64,000 bases of DNA, taken from Microbispora sp. ZYX-F-249. GTDB taxonomy: Bacteria; Actinomycetota; Actinomycetes; Streptosporangiales; Streptosporangiaceae. The notes beneath the pieces are model-generated. The model had not been told where the DNA came from. It made no database searches and was given only the letters and a program-made list of their open reading frames with translations. Every line of letters starts with the position of its first letter. Position 1 is the stretch's first letter. Location: positions 480,518-544,517 of the forward strand of contig NZ_JBDJAW010000001.1 of NCBI RefSeq assembly GCF_039649665.1. Reading direction: 5' to 3'. Both the position numbers and the translations under genes were made by a program. Shown here piece after piece: positions 56,127 to 63,994 of this stretch.

Positions 56127-56948
56127 TCAACGCTTGCGGCCCACGCCGCCGACCGCCCAGACCGTGTCCTTGGGCGGTCGCAGTTCGTCCGGTTCCGGCC
56201 GCCATTCGGGCACCTGGACCAGTCCTGGCTCCACCATCTCCAGATCGCCGAACAAGGGCAGGATCTCGTCCTGGGTGGGCAGCCGCAGGCGGCCGTCGTC
56301 CTTGACCGCCCATTCGCTGGCGAACAGCAGGGCCAGTTTGCCGGTCACCTCCGGGCGGAGGTCGGAGATCGCGTGGCTGATGACCATGTAGCTGCCGGGT
56401 GCGATCGCCTCACGCAGGCGGGCGGTGATGGCCCTCGTCAGGTCGTCGTCGTTGATCGCCGCCAGGACCGAGACGAGCAGCACGCCCACGGGCTCGTCGA
56501 GGTTCACCAGCGCCCGCAGCCGCGGGTGGGTGAGGATCGAGTCGGGGTCGCGTACGTCGCCGCGGATCACCGCGACGCGCTCGTCCTCCTCCACCAGCGC
56601 CTGACCGTGGTTGACCACGACGGGATCCTTGTCGACGTAGACCACGCGGGCGTCGGGGGCGCACCCGCGCGCGATCTCGTGCACGTTGCCCTGGGTCGGC
56701 AGGCCGCAGCCGATGTCGATGAACTGGCGGATTCCGGCGCCGGCCAGGAACCGTACGGCCCTGCGGAGGAACTTGCGTCCCTCGCGGCACATCAGGGGAA
56801 GCTCGGGCGCGATCAGCAGCGCCGCCTCGGCGGCCTCGCGATCCGCGGCGAAATTGTCCTTCCCACCGAGCCAGTAGTCGTAGACCCGGGCCTCGTTAGG
56901 GACGGACGGGTCGAAACCCACCGGCTCGACCGGGGAGATACCCGGCAT
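56127..56948 (-). CDS. DUF574 SAM-dependent methyltransferase
   Basis: A 273-residue protein of the actinomycete S-adenosyl methyltransferase family (DUF574). It has NEARVYDYWLGGKDNFAADRE at the start, the SAM-binding FIDIGCGLPTQGNVHE, and VVYVDKDPVVVNHGQAL. The substrate is unknown; such genes often neighbour XRE/DUF397 regulators, as here. ATG 56948 has GGAGG three bases upstream. Confidence 0.9.
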   Translation of the reverse strand: MPGISPVEPVGFDPSVPNEARVYDYWLGGKDNFAADREAAEAALLIAPELPLMCREGRKFLRRAVRFLAGAGIRQFIDIGCGLPTQGNVHEIARGCAPDARVVYVDKDPVVVNHGQALVEEDERVAVIRGDVRDPDSILTHPRLRALVNLDEPVGVLLVSVLAAINDDDLTRAITARLREAIAPGSYMVISHAISDLRPEVTGKLALLFASEWAVKDDGRLRLPTQDEILPLFGDLEMVEPGLVQVPEWRPEPDELRPPKDTVWAVGGVGRKR

Positions 56949-57040
56949 GATCCTCCGTTCAGCCCTGATGACCGATAATAGCGGTGCAAGATGGGCCTAA
57001 GTGAGGATTAGTGCGTGTTTCCCTGCGCGTGCGGAGGGGA

Positions 57041-57592
57041 TCAGCGGTAGCCGGCGGCTTCGGCGGTGAAACCGGCCCACACGGCCTTGCCCACGGGGCG
57101 TAGTCGCGCCCAGCCCCACATGCGGCTGACTCCGGCGACGACCTGCAGGCCGCGCCCGGTCTCGGCCACGTAGTCGGGCTCGCGCAGCACCGGCGCGTCA
57201 CCGCTGGGGTCGGTGACCATGCACAGCAGCGCCCGCGACGATCGGAACATCAGCAGGCGCACCGGCAGGGGGTGGATGGCCTGGTGCCGCAGGCCGTGCC
57301 GTAGCGCGTTGGTGACCAGCTCGCAGACCGCGAGCGCGGCGTCGTCGGCGACGTCGTCCATGGCCCAGGTCTGCAACACCCCGGTCGTGAAGTGCCGCGC
57401 GGTGCGCGCGGCGAGGCTCTCACGGTGGAACTCGTGCACCGCAACCTGGGGGACGCCGCACGGCTCCTCGCCACCGGTCCAGGGCCAGCGCTTGCCATCG
57501 GGAAAGACCTGCTCAAGCGTGCCAAGCCAGGGATCCCGGGCAACGCTATCGGCTTCTGCGAGGGAAGCGCGGTCTGTCCGATAACCAGTCAT
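57041..57592 (-). CDS. RsbW-like ATP-binding protein (WhiJ-type neighbour)
   Basis: A 183-residue GHKL ATPase with the N box CELVTNALRHG and ETGRGLQVVAGVS as the G box. Such serine-kinase-like proteins occur beside WhiJ-type XRE regulators and DUF397 proteins. ATG 57592 has AAGG upstream with good spacing. It is divergent from the DUF397 gene. Confidence 0.82.
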   Translation of the reverse strand: MTGYRTDRASLAEADSVARDPWLGTLEQVFPDGKRWPWTGGEEPCGVPQVAVHEFHRESLAARTARHFTTGVLQTWAMDDVADDAALAVCELVTNALRHGLRHQAIHPLPVRLLMFRSSRALLCMVTDPSGDAPVLREPDYVAETGRGLQVVAGVSRMWGWARLRPVGKAVWAGFTAEAAGYR

Positions 57593-57668
57593 TGAGAGCC
57601 TTATGAGGTTGATGTCGACCATGTGGCGGGATGACTCAGTAAGTCATACTGCTCCCATTGATGCGCGT

Positions 57669-57692
57669 GTGCAAGTACAGATGCACGTGCAA
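57669..57692. promoter_or_regulatory. Repeat elements in the WhiJ-type promoter
   Basis: GTGCAA occurs at 57669 and 57687, 18 bp apart, with a palindrome TGCACGTGCA (57682-57691) in between. The position between divergent genes suggests a binding site for the linked XRE protein. Confidence 0.35.
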
Positions 57693-57737
57693 ACGCACGA
57701 AAGTTGTGGTTCGGTCGGATTGCGAAACGAGGCGCCC

Positions 57738-57974
57738 ATGTCCGTGATCTACAACGGAATGCCCTCATCTCACCTGGGGCAGCAGGCCTGGCGCAAGAGC
57801 CGGCACAGCAATCCGAGCGGCAACTGCGTCGAGATCGCCGCGCTGCCCGACGGCCGGGTGGCCCTGCGCAACTCCCGGCACCCGGCCGGTCCGGCGCTTA
57901 TCGTGCCCCCGCAGGACATGGCGGCATTCATCCGCTCCGTCAAGGAGGGCGAATTCGACGACCTCCTCGGTTGA
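57738..57974 (+). CDS. DUF397 protein
   Basis: A 78-residue protein with the DUF397 pattern WRKSRHSNPSGNCVEIA, then GRVALRNSRHPAGPALIVPP and AAFIRSVKEGEFDDL. These small proteins act with WhiJ-like XRE regulators in development and antibiotic control. ATG 57738 is 27 codons from the domain start. The XRE gene follows after 89 bp. Confidence 0.9.
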   Translation: MSVIYNGMPSSHLGQQAWRKSRHSNPSGNCVEIAALPDGRVALRNSRHPAGPALIVPPQDMAAFIRSVKEGEFDDLLG

Positions 57975-58063
57975 GTGGAGAAATGATCTCGCCACTTGCG
58001 CGGGCCGATGTGACGAGTATCGTGAACGTGGCGTAAACATCGGTGCACCTCAAAGGACCCCAT

Positions 58064-58969
58064 ATGACTGCGGCCCCTGCGGAGGGTGTGCCTCACCCGC
58101 TCGACCTGGCGTCACGATCACGCCGCAGCCCGACCGTCCTGCGCATCCTGCTCGGCACCCAACTGCGACGGCTCCGTGAGAGCAGGCACATCCGCCTGGA
58201 AGAGGCCGGCAACGCCATCCGCGCCTCCCACTCGAAGATCAGCCGAATGGAGCTCGGGCGGGTCGGGTTCCGCCGCCGCGACGTCGCCGACCTCCTCACC
58301 CTGTACGGCGTCACCGACGAGAGCGAGCGCGAGGCGCTGCTCTCGCTGGTCGCTCAGGCGAACGCCCCCGGCTGGTGGCACAAGTACGACGACGTCCTGC
58401 CCTCCTGGTTCGAGGCGTACGTCGGTCTGGAACAGGCCGCGAGCACGATCCGCTGCTACGAGGTGCAGTTCGTGCCGGGGCTGCTGCAGTCCCCGGGATA
58501 CGCGGAGGCCGTGGTGCGGCTCGGCCACCCGGACGCCTCGGACGAGGAGGTCGAGCGCCGCGTCCGGCTGCGGATGGACCGGCAGGAGGTGCTGGTTCGG
58601 CCGGATCCGCCCTTGCTGTGGGCCGTGATCGACGAGGCCGTGCTGCGCCGTCCCGTGGGAGGCGCGGAGGTGATGCGGGCCCAGATCGAGCACCTGCTCG
58701 AGATGATCTCGCTGCCTCGTGTAACGCTCCAAGTGATCCCGTTCAGCGCGGGCGGGCACGCCGCCGCGGGAGGACCGTTCAGCATCCTGCGCTTCGCGGG
58801 GGTCGGCCTGCCCGACGTCGTCTACCTCGAACAGCTCACCAGTGCCATCTACCTGGAGAAACGAGAGGACATCGACCGCTACCTCGCGGTCATGGAACGC
58901 CTGTGCCTCCAGGCCAGGCCGGCCTCGGAGACCGCGCGGATGCTGCGGCAGCTCATGACGGAGCTGTGA
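58064..58969 (+). CDS. WhiJ-type XRE regulator (HTH plus DUF5753)
   Basis: A 301-residue protein. The N-terminal HTH (about 28-85: LRRLRESRHIRLEEAGNAIRASHSKISRMELG) is followed by a DUF5753 domain (about 105-290) with YEVQFVPGLLQSPGYAEAV, typical of this actinomycete class. It has AAAGGA upstream of ATG 58064. With the DUF397 gene and the divergent ATPase it forms the usual WhiJ-type triad. Confidence 0.92.
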   Translation: MTAAPAEGVPHPLDLASRSRRSPTVLRILLGTQLRRLRESRHIRLEEAGNAIRASHSKISRMELGRVGFRRRDVADLLTLYGVTDESEREALLSLVAQANAPGWWHKYDDVLPSWFEAYVGLEQAASTIRCYEVQFVPGLLQSPGYAEAVVRLGHPDASDEEVERRVRLRMDRQEVLVRPDPPLLWAVIDEAVLRRPVGGAEVMRAQIEHLLEMISLPRVTLQVIPFSAGGHAAAGGPFSILRFAGVGLPDVVYLEQLTSAIYLEKREDIDRYLAVMERLCLQARPASETARMLRQLMTEL

Positions 58970-59111
58970 CGATGCGCTAGCGTCCCGTGGGTGACCTCCG
59001 CTGTCGCACGCCCGCAGGAGACGGTGGCGCAAGCCGTAGCAGAAAATACGTGTCAGGTGCGCGTGGGCGGTAAATGGAGTACTACCACACTGTGGGGCAA
59101 GCAGGAGGGCG

Positions 59112-59507
59112 GTGAGAACCTTGGCGGGCAGCCTGCTCAGCCTGGAGTTCGACCGAAGTTCGGTCACCAGGGTGCGGCATCTCGTCATGGTTTCGGCCCA
59201 GGAGGCCGGGCTCGAAGGCGTGGCCCTGGAGGACTATGTGCTGGCGGTGCACGAGGCGGTCACCAACGCCGTCCGGTACGGCTCGCCGCCGCGGGGGATC
59301 GCCATGTGGCGTGAGACGGGGACGCTGGTGTGCGAGATCACCGACAAGGGCCCCGGCATCCCCGCCGAGGTGCTGGAACGGGAGGAGCCGGCGACGCGCT
59401 TCGACTTCGGGGGGCGCGGACTGTGGCTCATGAACCGCCTGGCCGACCGCGTCGTGCGTACGGGGGCGGATGGTACGACGATTCGTCTCAGCGTGGCGCT
59501 TCCCTGA
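59112..59507 (+). CDS. RsbW-like anti-sigma kinase
   Basis: A 131-residue GHKL serine kinase domain (LEDYVLAVHEAVTNAVRYGSPPRG is the N box, FGGRGLWLMNRLADRV the G box). GTG 59112 has a GGAGGGCG site upstream. It could phosphorylate a STAS partner such as that at 55617. Confidence 0.82.
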   Translation: MRTLAGSLLSLEFDRSSVTRVRHLVMVSAQEAGLEGVALEDYVLAVHEAVTNAVRYGSPPRGIAMWRETGTLVCEITDKGPGIPAEVLEREEPATRFDFGGRGLWLMNRLADRVVRTGADGTTIRLSVALP

Positions 59508-59696
59508 TCGACGTTCGGCTTCCGCTGAGAGCGGAGCACGGCCCGCCTGACCGAAACCAGGCTCCCCCGCTTCCCCCCAAGCCCTCTGCTGCGAGGGTTA
59601 ACGCCGCTGCGAGCTGGGCAGTTCTGATCTCATCACTCTGTCGTCAGGGTCGGACGCCGGATCTGACGGGCGAGCCGTAATCACAATTTTGGTTCA

Positions 59697-59743
59697 CCGA
59701 AATTTCGGGCAATCCGGGTCGGACGCCGAGACCTTGCTAGGCT
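59697..59743 (+). promoter_or_regulatory. Upstream region of the DLW-39 gene
   Basis: A perfect palindrome CCGAAATTTCGG (59697-59708), a GGGTCGGACGCCG direct repeat (59647 and 59716) and a TAGGCT hexamer (59738-59743) lie before the small gene. No good -35 sequence is seen, so the promoter call is weak. The rest of 59508-59811 has a short hairpin TCCGCT/AGCGGA after the kinase gene and nothing else. Confidence 0.35.
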
Positions 59744-59811
59744 GCAGGGAACCGTAGAACCGGGCGTTGTCTCACCCGGCAGGTGAGACCGTCGAGAAGT
59801 GGGGTCACACC

Positions 59812-59931
59812 GTGAAGAAGCTGCTTGTTCTCGCTCTGGTCGCCGTCGGCGGGCTCCTGGTCTGGCGCAAGGTGCAGGCCGACCGTGCGGAGCTCGATCT
59901 GTGGACTGAGGCCACCGGCAGCGAGAACTGA
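59812..59931 (+). CDS. DLW-39 family small protein
   Basis: A 39-residue protein: MKKLLVLALVAVGGLLVW at the start, then a charged segment containing DLWTEATGSEN. The DLW motif and size match the DLW-39 family, conserved in actinobacteria near tRNA-Ile/Ala and gyrA. Function is unknown; it is a single-helix membrane peptide. Confidence 0.85.
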   Translation: MKKLLVLALVAVGGLLVWRKVQADRAELDLWTEATGSEN

Positions 59932-59970
59932 CCACCAGGGATGGTGCTTGATCGTGGCAGAGGTGCGGGA

Positions 59971-60687
59971 ATGACCCCCGTGAAGCTGGCCTGCCTTGAC
60001 TTGGCCGGGACCACGATCGGTGACATCGACATGGTGGAACGGGCGTTCGCCGAGGCGATCGCCACGCAGGGCATCGTCCCCGGGACCAGCGCCTATGCCC
60101 GTGCCATGGTGCATGTGCACAGGTCCCGGGGATGTCCCAAGATCGAAGTCTTCCGGGGCATCTTCCCCGGCAACGAAGCCCAGGCACAGGCCGCGAACCT
60201 GACCTTCGAGCGTTCCTACGAGGGAGCCATCGAGAGGGCCGGTCTCATGCCGCTGCCGGGGGCGGTCGAGGCCGTCGCGAAGCTGCGCGACGCCGGCCTG
60301 AAGATCGCCCTGATCACCGGGTTCAGCCGTGCGACCCTGGGACGGGTGCTGAGCAGCCTCGCCTGGGTCGACATGCTGGACCTCGCGCTGTGCCCCGAGG
60401 ACGCCGGACGGGGCCGTCCGTACCCGGACATGGTGCTCACCGCCGTCCTGCGCTCCGGTATCGACGACGTACGGCAGGTGGCCGTGGCGGGCGACTCCGA
60501 GAGCGACATGCTCTGCGGCCGGCGTGCGGGCGCCTCGGTCGTCGCCGGAGTGCTCACCGGCGTCCACAGCAAGGAGCGTCTGCTCGGCGGCGGCGCCACC
60601 CACATCATCGACTCCATCGCCGACTTCCCCGGGCTCGTCCTCGGCAGCGAGGTCGGCGCGTCCCCGGTGGCCACTTCGGCCTCCTGA
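59971..60687 (+). CDS. HAD hydrolase (phosphonatase-like)
   Basis: A 238-residue HAD phosphatase: LACLDLAGTTIGD has the nucleophile Asp in DLAGTT, ALITGFSRATLGRVL has motif II, and VAVAGDSESDMLCGRRAG carries the acidic motif III/IV residues. It resembles phosphonoacetaldehyde-hydrolase relatives. ATG 59971 is preferred over 59941. No phosphonate genes are near. Confidence 0.82.
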   Translation: MTPVKLACLDLAGTTIGDIDMVERAFAEAIATQGIVPGTSAYARAMVHVHRSRGCPKIEVFRGIFPGNEAQAQAANLTFERSYEGAIERAGLMPLPGAVEAVAKLRDAGLKIALITGFSRATLGRVLSSLAWVDMLDLALCPEDAGRGRPYPDMVLTAVLRSGIDDVRQVAVAGDSESDMLCGRRAGASVVAGVLTGVHSKERLLGGGATHIIDSIADFPGLVLGSEVGASPVATSAS

Positions 60688-60821
60688 TCGCTCCCCGAGG
60701 ATTTTCTCCCGGAGCCGGGGCGGCACGGGGTGGTATCAAGTGGCGCTCGGGTGCGGGCTGTTGCTACCGTGTACGCACCGGCGGCCTGTGGATCGTGTGT
60801 TTGCGCAGTTCGCACCGCTAC

Positions 60822-60897
60822 GGGGCCTTAGCTCAGCTGGCAGAGCGCCTGCTTTGCAAGCAGGAAGTCAGGGGTTCGAATCCCCTAGGCTCCACCA
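60822..60897 (+). tRNA. tRNA-Ala (TGC)
   Basis: Acceptor stem GGGGCCT / AGGCTCC, D-arm TTAGCTCAGCTGG, anticodon loop TTTGCAA with anticodon TGC, T-arm with GGTTCGAATCC and encoded CCA. The gene is intact despite the element integrated at its 3' end, because the repeat restores the sequence. Confidence 0.97.
60853..60896. repeat. attL: 3' part of tRNA-Ala, 44-bp direct repeat
   Basis: These 44 bp, from the anticodon loop through the T-arm to the ACC end, recur exactly at 63951-63994. They mark the left junction of the integrated element. Confidence 0.92.
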
Positions 60898-60902
60898 GCC
60901 AA

Positions 60903-60935
60903 AACGCCGCTTCTCCGATCATGGGAAGCGGCGTT
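60903..60935 (+). terminator. Hairpin after tRNA-Ala
   Basis: AACGCCGCTTC / GAAGCGGCGTT, perfect 11-bp stem with an 11-nt loop, directly after attL. It lies inside the element, so the element supplies the terminator of the host tRNA gene. Confidence 0.65.
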
Positions 60936-60957
60936 CGTGCCATCAACGTGCCATTAG
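60936..60957. repeat. Left pair of 11-bp repeats, putative integrase arm site
   Basis: CGTGCCATCAA followed by CGTGCCATTAG. The same orientation and near-identical pair recurs at 63845-63866. The pair covers the stop codon of the integrase frame. Confidence 0.65.
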
Positions 60958-61638
60958 CTCTTGCCGGCATCGCGCTCCGCCTCGACTCGCGCGCTGAGGG
61001 CATCGGCGATCTTCCGGTCGGCGGGTCGCGTGCTGGTAGATGAGCGCGGCCCGGTCGCTCTCGTGGCACATCCGCGCCTTGAGGTCGGCGAGGCTCGCGC
61101 CCGACTGCGCGGCGAGCGTGTTCCCCGTGTGCCGCAGGTCGTGGAGTGGAGGCTCTTGACGCCCATCTCCTTGAGCGCTTCCGCCCACTTGGCCTCGCGC
61201 CCGGAAGTTGCCGCCGCAGAGGTAGGCGCCTCGCTTGCCGAGAAAGACGAACGCCTCGTCGGCCTGGCCGGCGAACTTGTCGGTGGGATGCTCGGCCAGC
61301 GCGGGGACGATCGCCGAGGGGATGCTCACGGTGCGCTTTCCGGCCCGCGACTTGGGCAGCGCGAGCACCATGTCTCCGCCATCCAGCTCGATGAGCTGTT
61401 CCCGCAGATCTGCGTCGTCAGCTTGCCCACGGCACCGCCGCCCAGGCCAGGGACGATGTGCCGGTCCAACAGCCAGGTGTAGAGCTCGACCGTGCTTGGG
61501 CCGCAGGCCCGGCCGCTCCTTGATCCACGTCCGGGCATAGTCGCCGAGCAGGACTTTGCCGCGATCGGGGTCCGCCCACTCCCCTGAGATCATCTGCGCT
61601 TCCATCGGGGTCAGCGCGCGATCTGCTTCGGTCCGCAT
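60954..61638 (-). pseudogene. Decayed tyrosine recombinase (integrase)
   Basis: Fragments in different frames show a phage-type integrase. An N-terminal part (EADRALTPMEAQMISGEWAD... DYARTWIKERPGLRP) breaks near 61500 and continues in another frame as STVELYTWLLDRHIVPGLGGGAVGKLTTQ. The catalytic half resumes with LALPKSRAGKRTVSIP and keeps HDLRHTGNTLAAQ (His and second Arg), CHESDRAALIYQHAT with the nucleophile Tyr, then needs another frame change to reach ...AERDAGKS. The segment holding the first catalytic Arg is missing. It spans about 228 codons where 350-420 are normal. Confidence 0.82.
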
Positions 61639-61653
61639 GGCATAGGTGATAGG

Positions 61654-63024
61654 TCAATTCTGCGCAGCGGCATGGGGTCCTTCCTCGGAAGACGCCCAAG
61701 GAGGAGTGTCTGGTCGGTTGCGCGGGCCGGGCGGTGGCGTGCTCTGCCGCCCTTCGGTAGCTGAGTTGCCGGTCGCTGGCTCGTCGATGGTGGCGATGTG
61801 ACGCACTGGTGAAGTGAGTAGCCACAGCACGGCGAGGACGCCGCCAAGGCCGGCGACGACCAGTGTCGGTCGCAGGCCGATGGTGGTGCCCAGCCAGCCG
61901 CCTACGAGCGCTCCAAGCGGCCTGATCCCGTAGTTGACGGCGCTGTACGCGCCCGCCCGCCGGCCCCGCGCGTCGCCGGGCGTGACCGAAGTGAGCAGGG
62001 CATTGAGATTGACGTCCATCAGCATCACGCCGACGCTGGAGACCATCTCGATAGCCGCGAGCGCCGCGATTCGGGCCCAGGTCGGGCCGGACACGAACGC
62101 TGTCAGCGCCAAGGGAGCAGGAAAGAGAATCACACCGATTATCGCGGTGCGGCCCAGCCCGATGGTGCGGGATACCCGAGGTGCCAGTGCCGCACCGGCC
62201 AGCCCACCGACCGCGCCGACGCCGAAGGCGATGCCGATAGCGCTGGCCGAGAGACCAAGCTCACGGCTTGCATACAGTACGAGCAGTGCGCTGGTCATGA
62301 GGGTGAAGAAGTTGACGGTGCTGGTGCAGCCGAGAACGGCGCGCATCACCGGATGACGCAGCACCAGGACGAGCCCCTCCCGGACCAGGCCAAGGGTCGA
62401 GGACCGCAGTGGCGCTGGCCGGGCCTCGTCCACTGGAATTCGGCCGATCAACAACGCGGAGCCGACGAATGACACCACGTCGACGAGGACCGCGACTGGG
62501 GCGGTGAGTACCTGGATCAGACCGCCGCCGAGGGCCGGCCCAACCGCGAACGAGGCTGCCCGGCTCAGACTCAGCCTGCTGTTCGCCTCTACATATGCCG
62601 ACGGCGGGACCAGAGCGACGAAGAACGCCTGGCGCGCCATGCCGAACAGGACCGCGCCGGCCCCGGTGAGCAGGGCGACCGAATAGAGATGAGTCAGCGT
62701 GACTGCGTCCAGCAGGTAGGCCACCGGAAGGCTGAGCAGCACCGCCGCGCGGACTAGGTCGGCCACGATCAGCAGACGGCGCTTGCGGGTCCGTTGGTCC
62801 ACCCACGCGCCCACGAACATGCCCAGCAGGTTGGGTACCCAGATAAGCGCGGTGAGGATGCTGACCTGTGCAGGCGTCGCGGCGAGTACGGTGACAGCGA
62901 TCAGCGGCAGCGCCAGCTCGCTGATTCGGTCGCCGAACTGGGAAATGCTCTCCCCGACCCAGAAAGTTCGGAAACGCCGATTGTCGCGCAGGACCGATGG
63001 GGGCCCCGTGCTGGCGGCGGTCAT
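61654..63024 (-). CDS. MFS transporter of the element
   Basis: A 456-residue MFS protein with about twelve helices and a hydrophilic C-terminal tail (about 40 residues). The segment WVDQRTRKRRLLIVADLVRAA resembles EntS- or macrolide-type exporters. It is the cargo of the integrated element. ATG 63024 overlaps the stop of the regulator gene (ATGA), so both form an operon. Confidence 0.88.
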   Translation of the reverse strand: MTAASTGPPSVLRDNRRFRTFWVGESISQFGDRISELALPLIAVTVLAATPAQVSILTALIWVPNLLGMFVGAWVDQRTRKRRLLIVADLVRAAVLLSLPVAYLLDAVTLTHLYSVALLTGAGAVLFGMARQAFFVALVPPSAYVEANSRLSLSRAASFAVGPALGGGLIQVLTAPVAVLVDVVSFVGSALLIGRIPVDEARPAPLRSSTLGLVREGLVLVLRHPVMRAVLGCTSTVNFFTLMTSALLVLYASRELGLSASAIGIAFGVGAVGGLAGAALAPRVSRTIGLGRTAIIGVILFPAPLALTAFVSGPTWARIAALAAIEMVSSVGVMLMDVNLNALLTSVTPGDARGRRAGAYSAVNYGIRPLGALVGGWLGTTIGLRPTLVVAGLGGVLAVLWLLTSPVRHIATIDEPATGNSATEGRQSTPPPGPRNRPDTPPWASSEEGPHAAAQN

Positions 63025-63614
63025 GACGCCGCCGTGTCGTCGCCGGGCTCAGGCAGCAGATAGCGCAGCATCCGGACGAGCCGCGCACCGTCCGGCAACT
63101 GGCCACCCTTGCGCTGGACGTACGGCGCGAGCAGTGCCTCGATCGCTTCTTCGAGCTGCCGCAACTCGTCAGCGGTAACGGCGAACCGGGTGTCGGTCAG
63201 CCCCGCCAGGGCTTGCCACTCCGGATCCAGCCGCGGCTCGTCCCGCAGCGACCACTGCACGGGCGCCTCCGCGGATAGGGCGAACATCTCGGCGCGCAGC
63301 TGCCGCGCCGCGTCCTGACCCTCTGCATCGTCGGGCATGGTGAACCGGAAGCCCTTACCCGCCGCCTGCCACCACCGCTCTCGCTTATTCGTCGCCCCGT
63401 CCCAGTCGGTAACGAGACCGAAGGAAGCGAGGTGCCTCAGGTGCCAGCTAACTACCGATGGCGTGGCACCAACGTGCGGTGAAAGCTGGGTGGCCGTCGC
63501 GGGGCCGTGTCGTTGTAGCCGAGCGAGCAAAGCCAGCCGTACCGGATGAGCCAACGCCCGCAGCGCCTGCGGAGAGGTCAGCTCCACATCTCCGTATGAA
63601 TTCGTGAGAGACAT
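63021..63614 (-). CDS. ArsR-like winged-helix regulator of the element
   Basis: A 197-residue regulator with an ArsR/HTH_20-type domain (LRALAHPVRLALLARLQRHGPATATQL, SVVSWHLRHLASFGLV) and a C-terminal helical half (about 110-197). It probably represses the MFS operon. ATG 63614 is chosen because the domain begins shortly after it; the frame stays open upstream. The spacer 63615-63844 shows no other gene. Confidence 0.82.
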   Translation of the reverse strand: MSLTNSYGDVELTSPQALRALAHPVRLALLARLQRHGPATATQLSPHVGATPSVVSWHLRHLASFGLVTDWDGATNKRERWWQAAGKGFRFTMPDDAEGQDAARQLRAEMFALSAEAPVQWSLRDEPRLDPEWQALAGLTDTRFAVTADELRQLEEAIEALLAPYVQRKGGQLPDGARLVRMLRYLLPEPGDDTAAS

Positions 63615-63619
63615 CTCTC
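63606..63619. promoter_or_regulatory. Dyad over the regulator start
   Basis: GAGAGACATCTCTC is a perfect inverted repeat (6-bp arms, 2-bp centre) covering the ATG, and ATCTCTC recurs 15 bp away. It suggests autoregulation. Confidence 0.4.
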
Positions 63620-63844
63620 GAAAGTAATCTCTCAGATCGATACGATCAACCCCGCCCTCCTCGCTGGTTGAGCGTCCCGGCCGTGCCCGCCGAGTCAAGG
63701 GCGCCTGCGGCGTCGCTTCGCGATCAGCTTCGCTGACCCTTGACACGGCGGTCCCGTCCTGGGGGTCGGCAGCTACGAGGAGGACGGGGGCGGAACATGG
63801 GACGGGCCGCACACAACCTGCCGCCGCAGGTCACGGTTGAGCGT

Positions 63845-63866
63845 CGGGCCATTAGCGGGCCATTAA
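63845..63866. repeat. Right pair of 11-bp repeats, putative integrase arm site
   Basis: CGGGCCATTAG followed by CGGGCCATTAA. It is the same orientation and spacing as the left pair, 85 bp before attR. Confidence 0.65.
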
Positions 63867-63950
63867 GGGCGGTCAACAGGGCGTACTCACGGTCACTCCC
63901 GGGCTGCCTCTCGCCCAGGTCGAGGCCGTTGCCCCTGATGATCAGGCCGA

Positions 63951-63994
63951 TTTGCAAGCAGGAAGTCAGGGGTTCGAATCCCCTAGGCTCCACC
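63951..63994. repeat. attR: 44-bp copy of the tRNA-Ala 3' end
   Basis: An exact copy of 60853-60896 without the 5' half of the tRNA, so it is not a working gene. It marks the right junction of the element. Confidence 0.92.

Larger units (their letters stand above)
60853..63994. mobile_element. 3.1-kb integrative element in tRNA-Ala
   Basis: It is bounded by the 44-bp repeats. From left to right it contains a terminator hairpin, arm-site pair, decayed integrase gene, MFS transporter, winged-helix regulator and the second arm-site pair. No replication or transfer genes are present. The integrase is broken, so the element is probably immobile now. The window ends six bases after attR. Confidence 0.88.

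Noticed and set aside
63724..63993. Leftward ORF starting MEPRGFEPLTSCLQ at the right end
   Set aside because: This common spurious ORF is the antisense of a tRNA 3' end; here it arises from attR.
63951..63994. Possible second tRNA-Ala
   Set aside because: Only the 3' half is present, with no acceptor 5' strand or D-arm.
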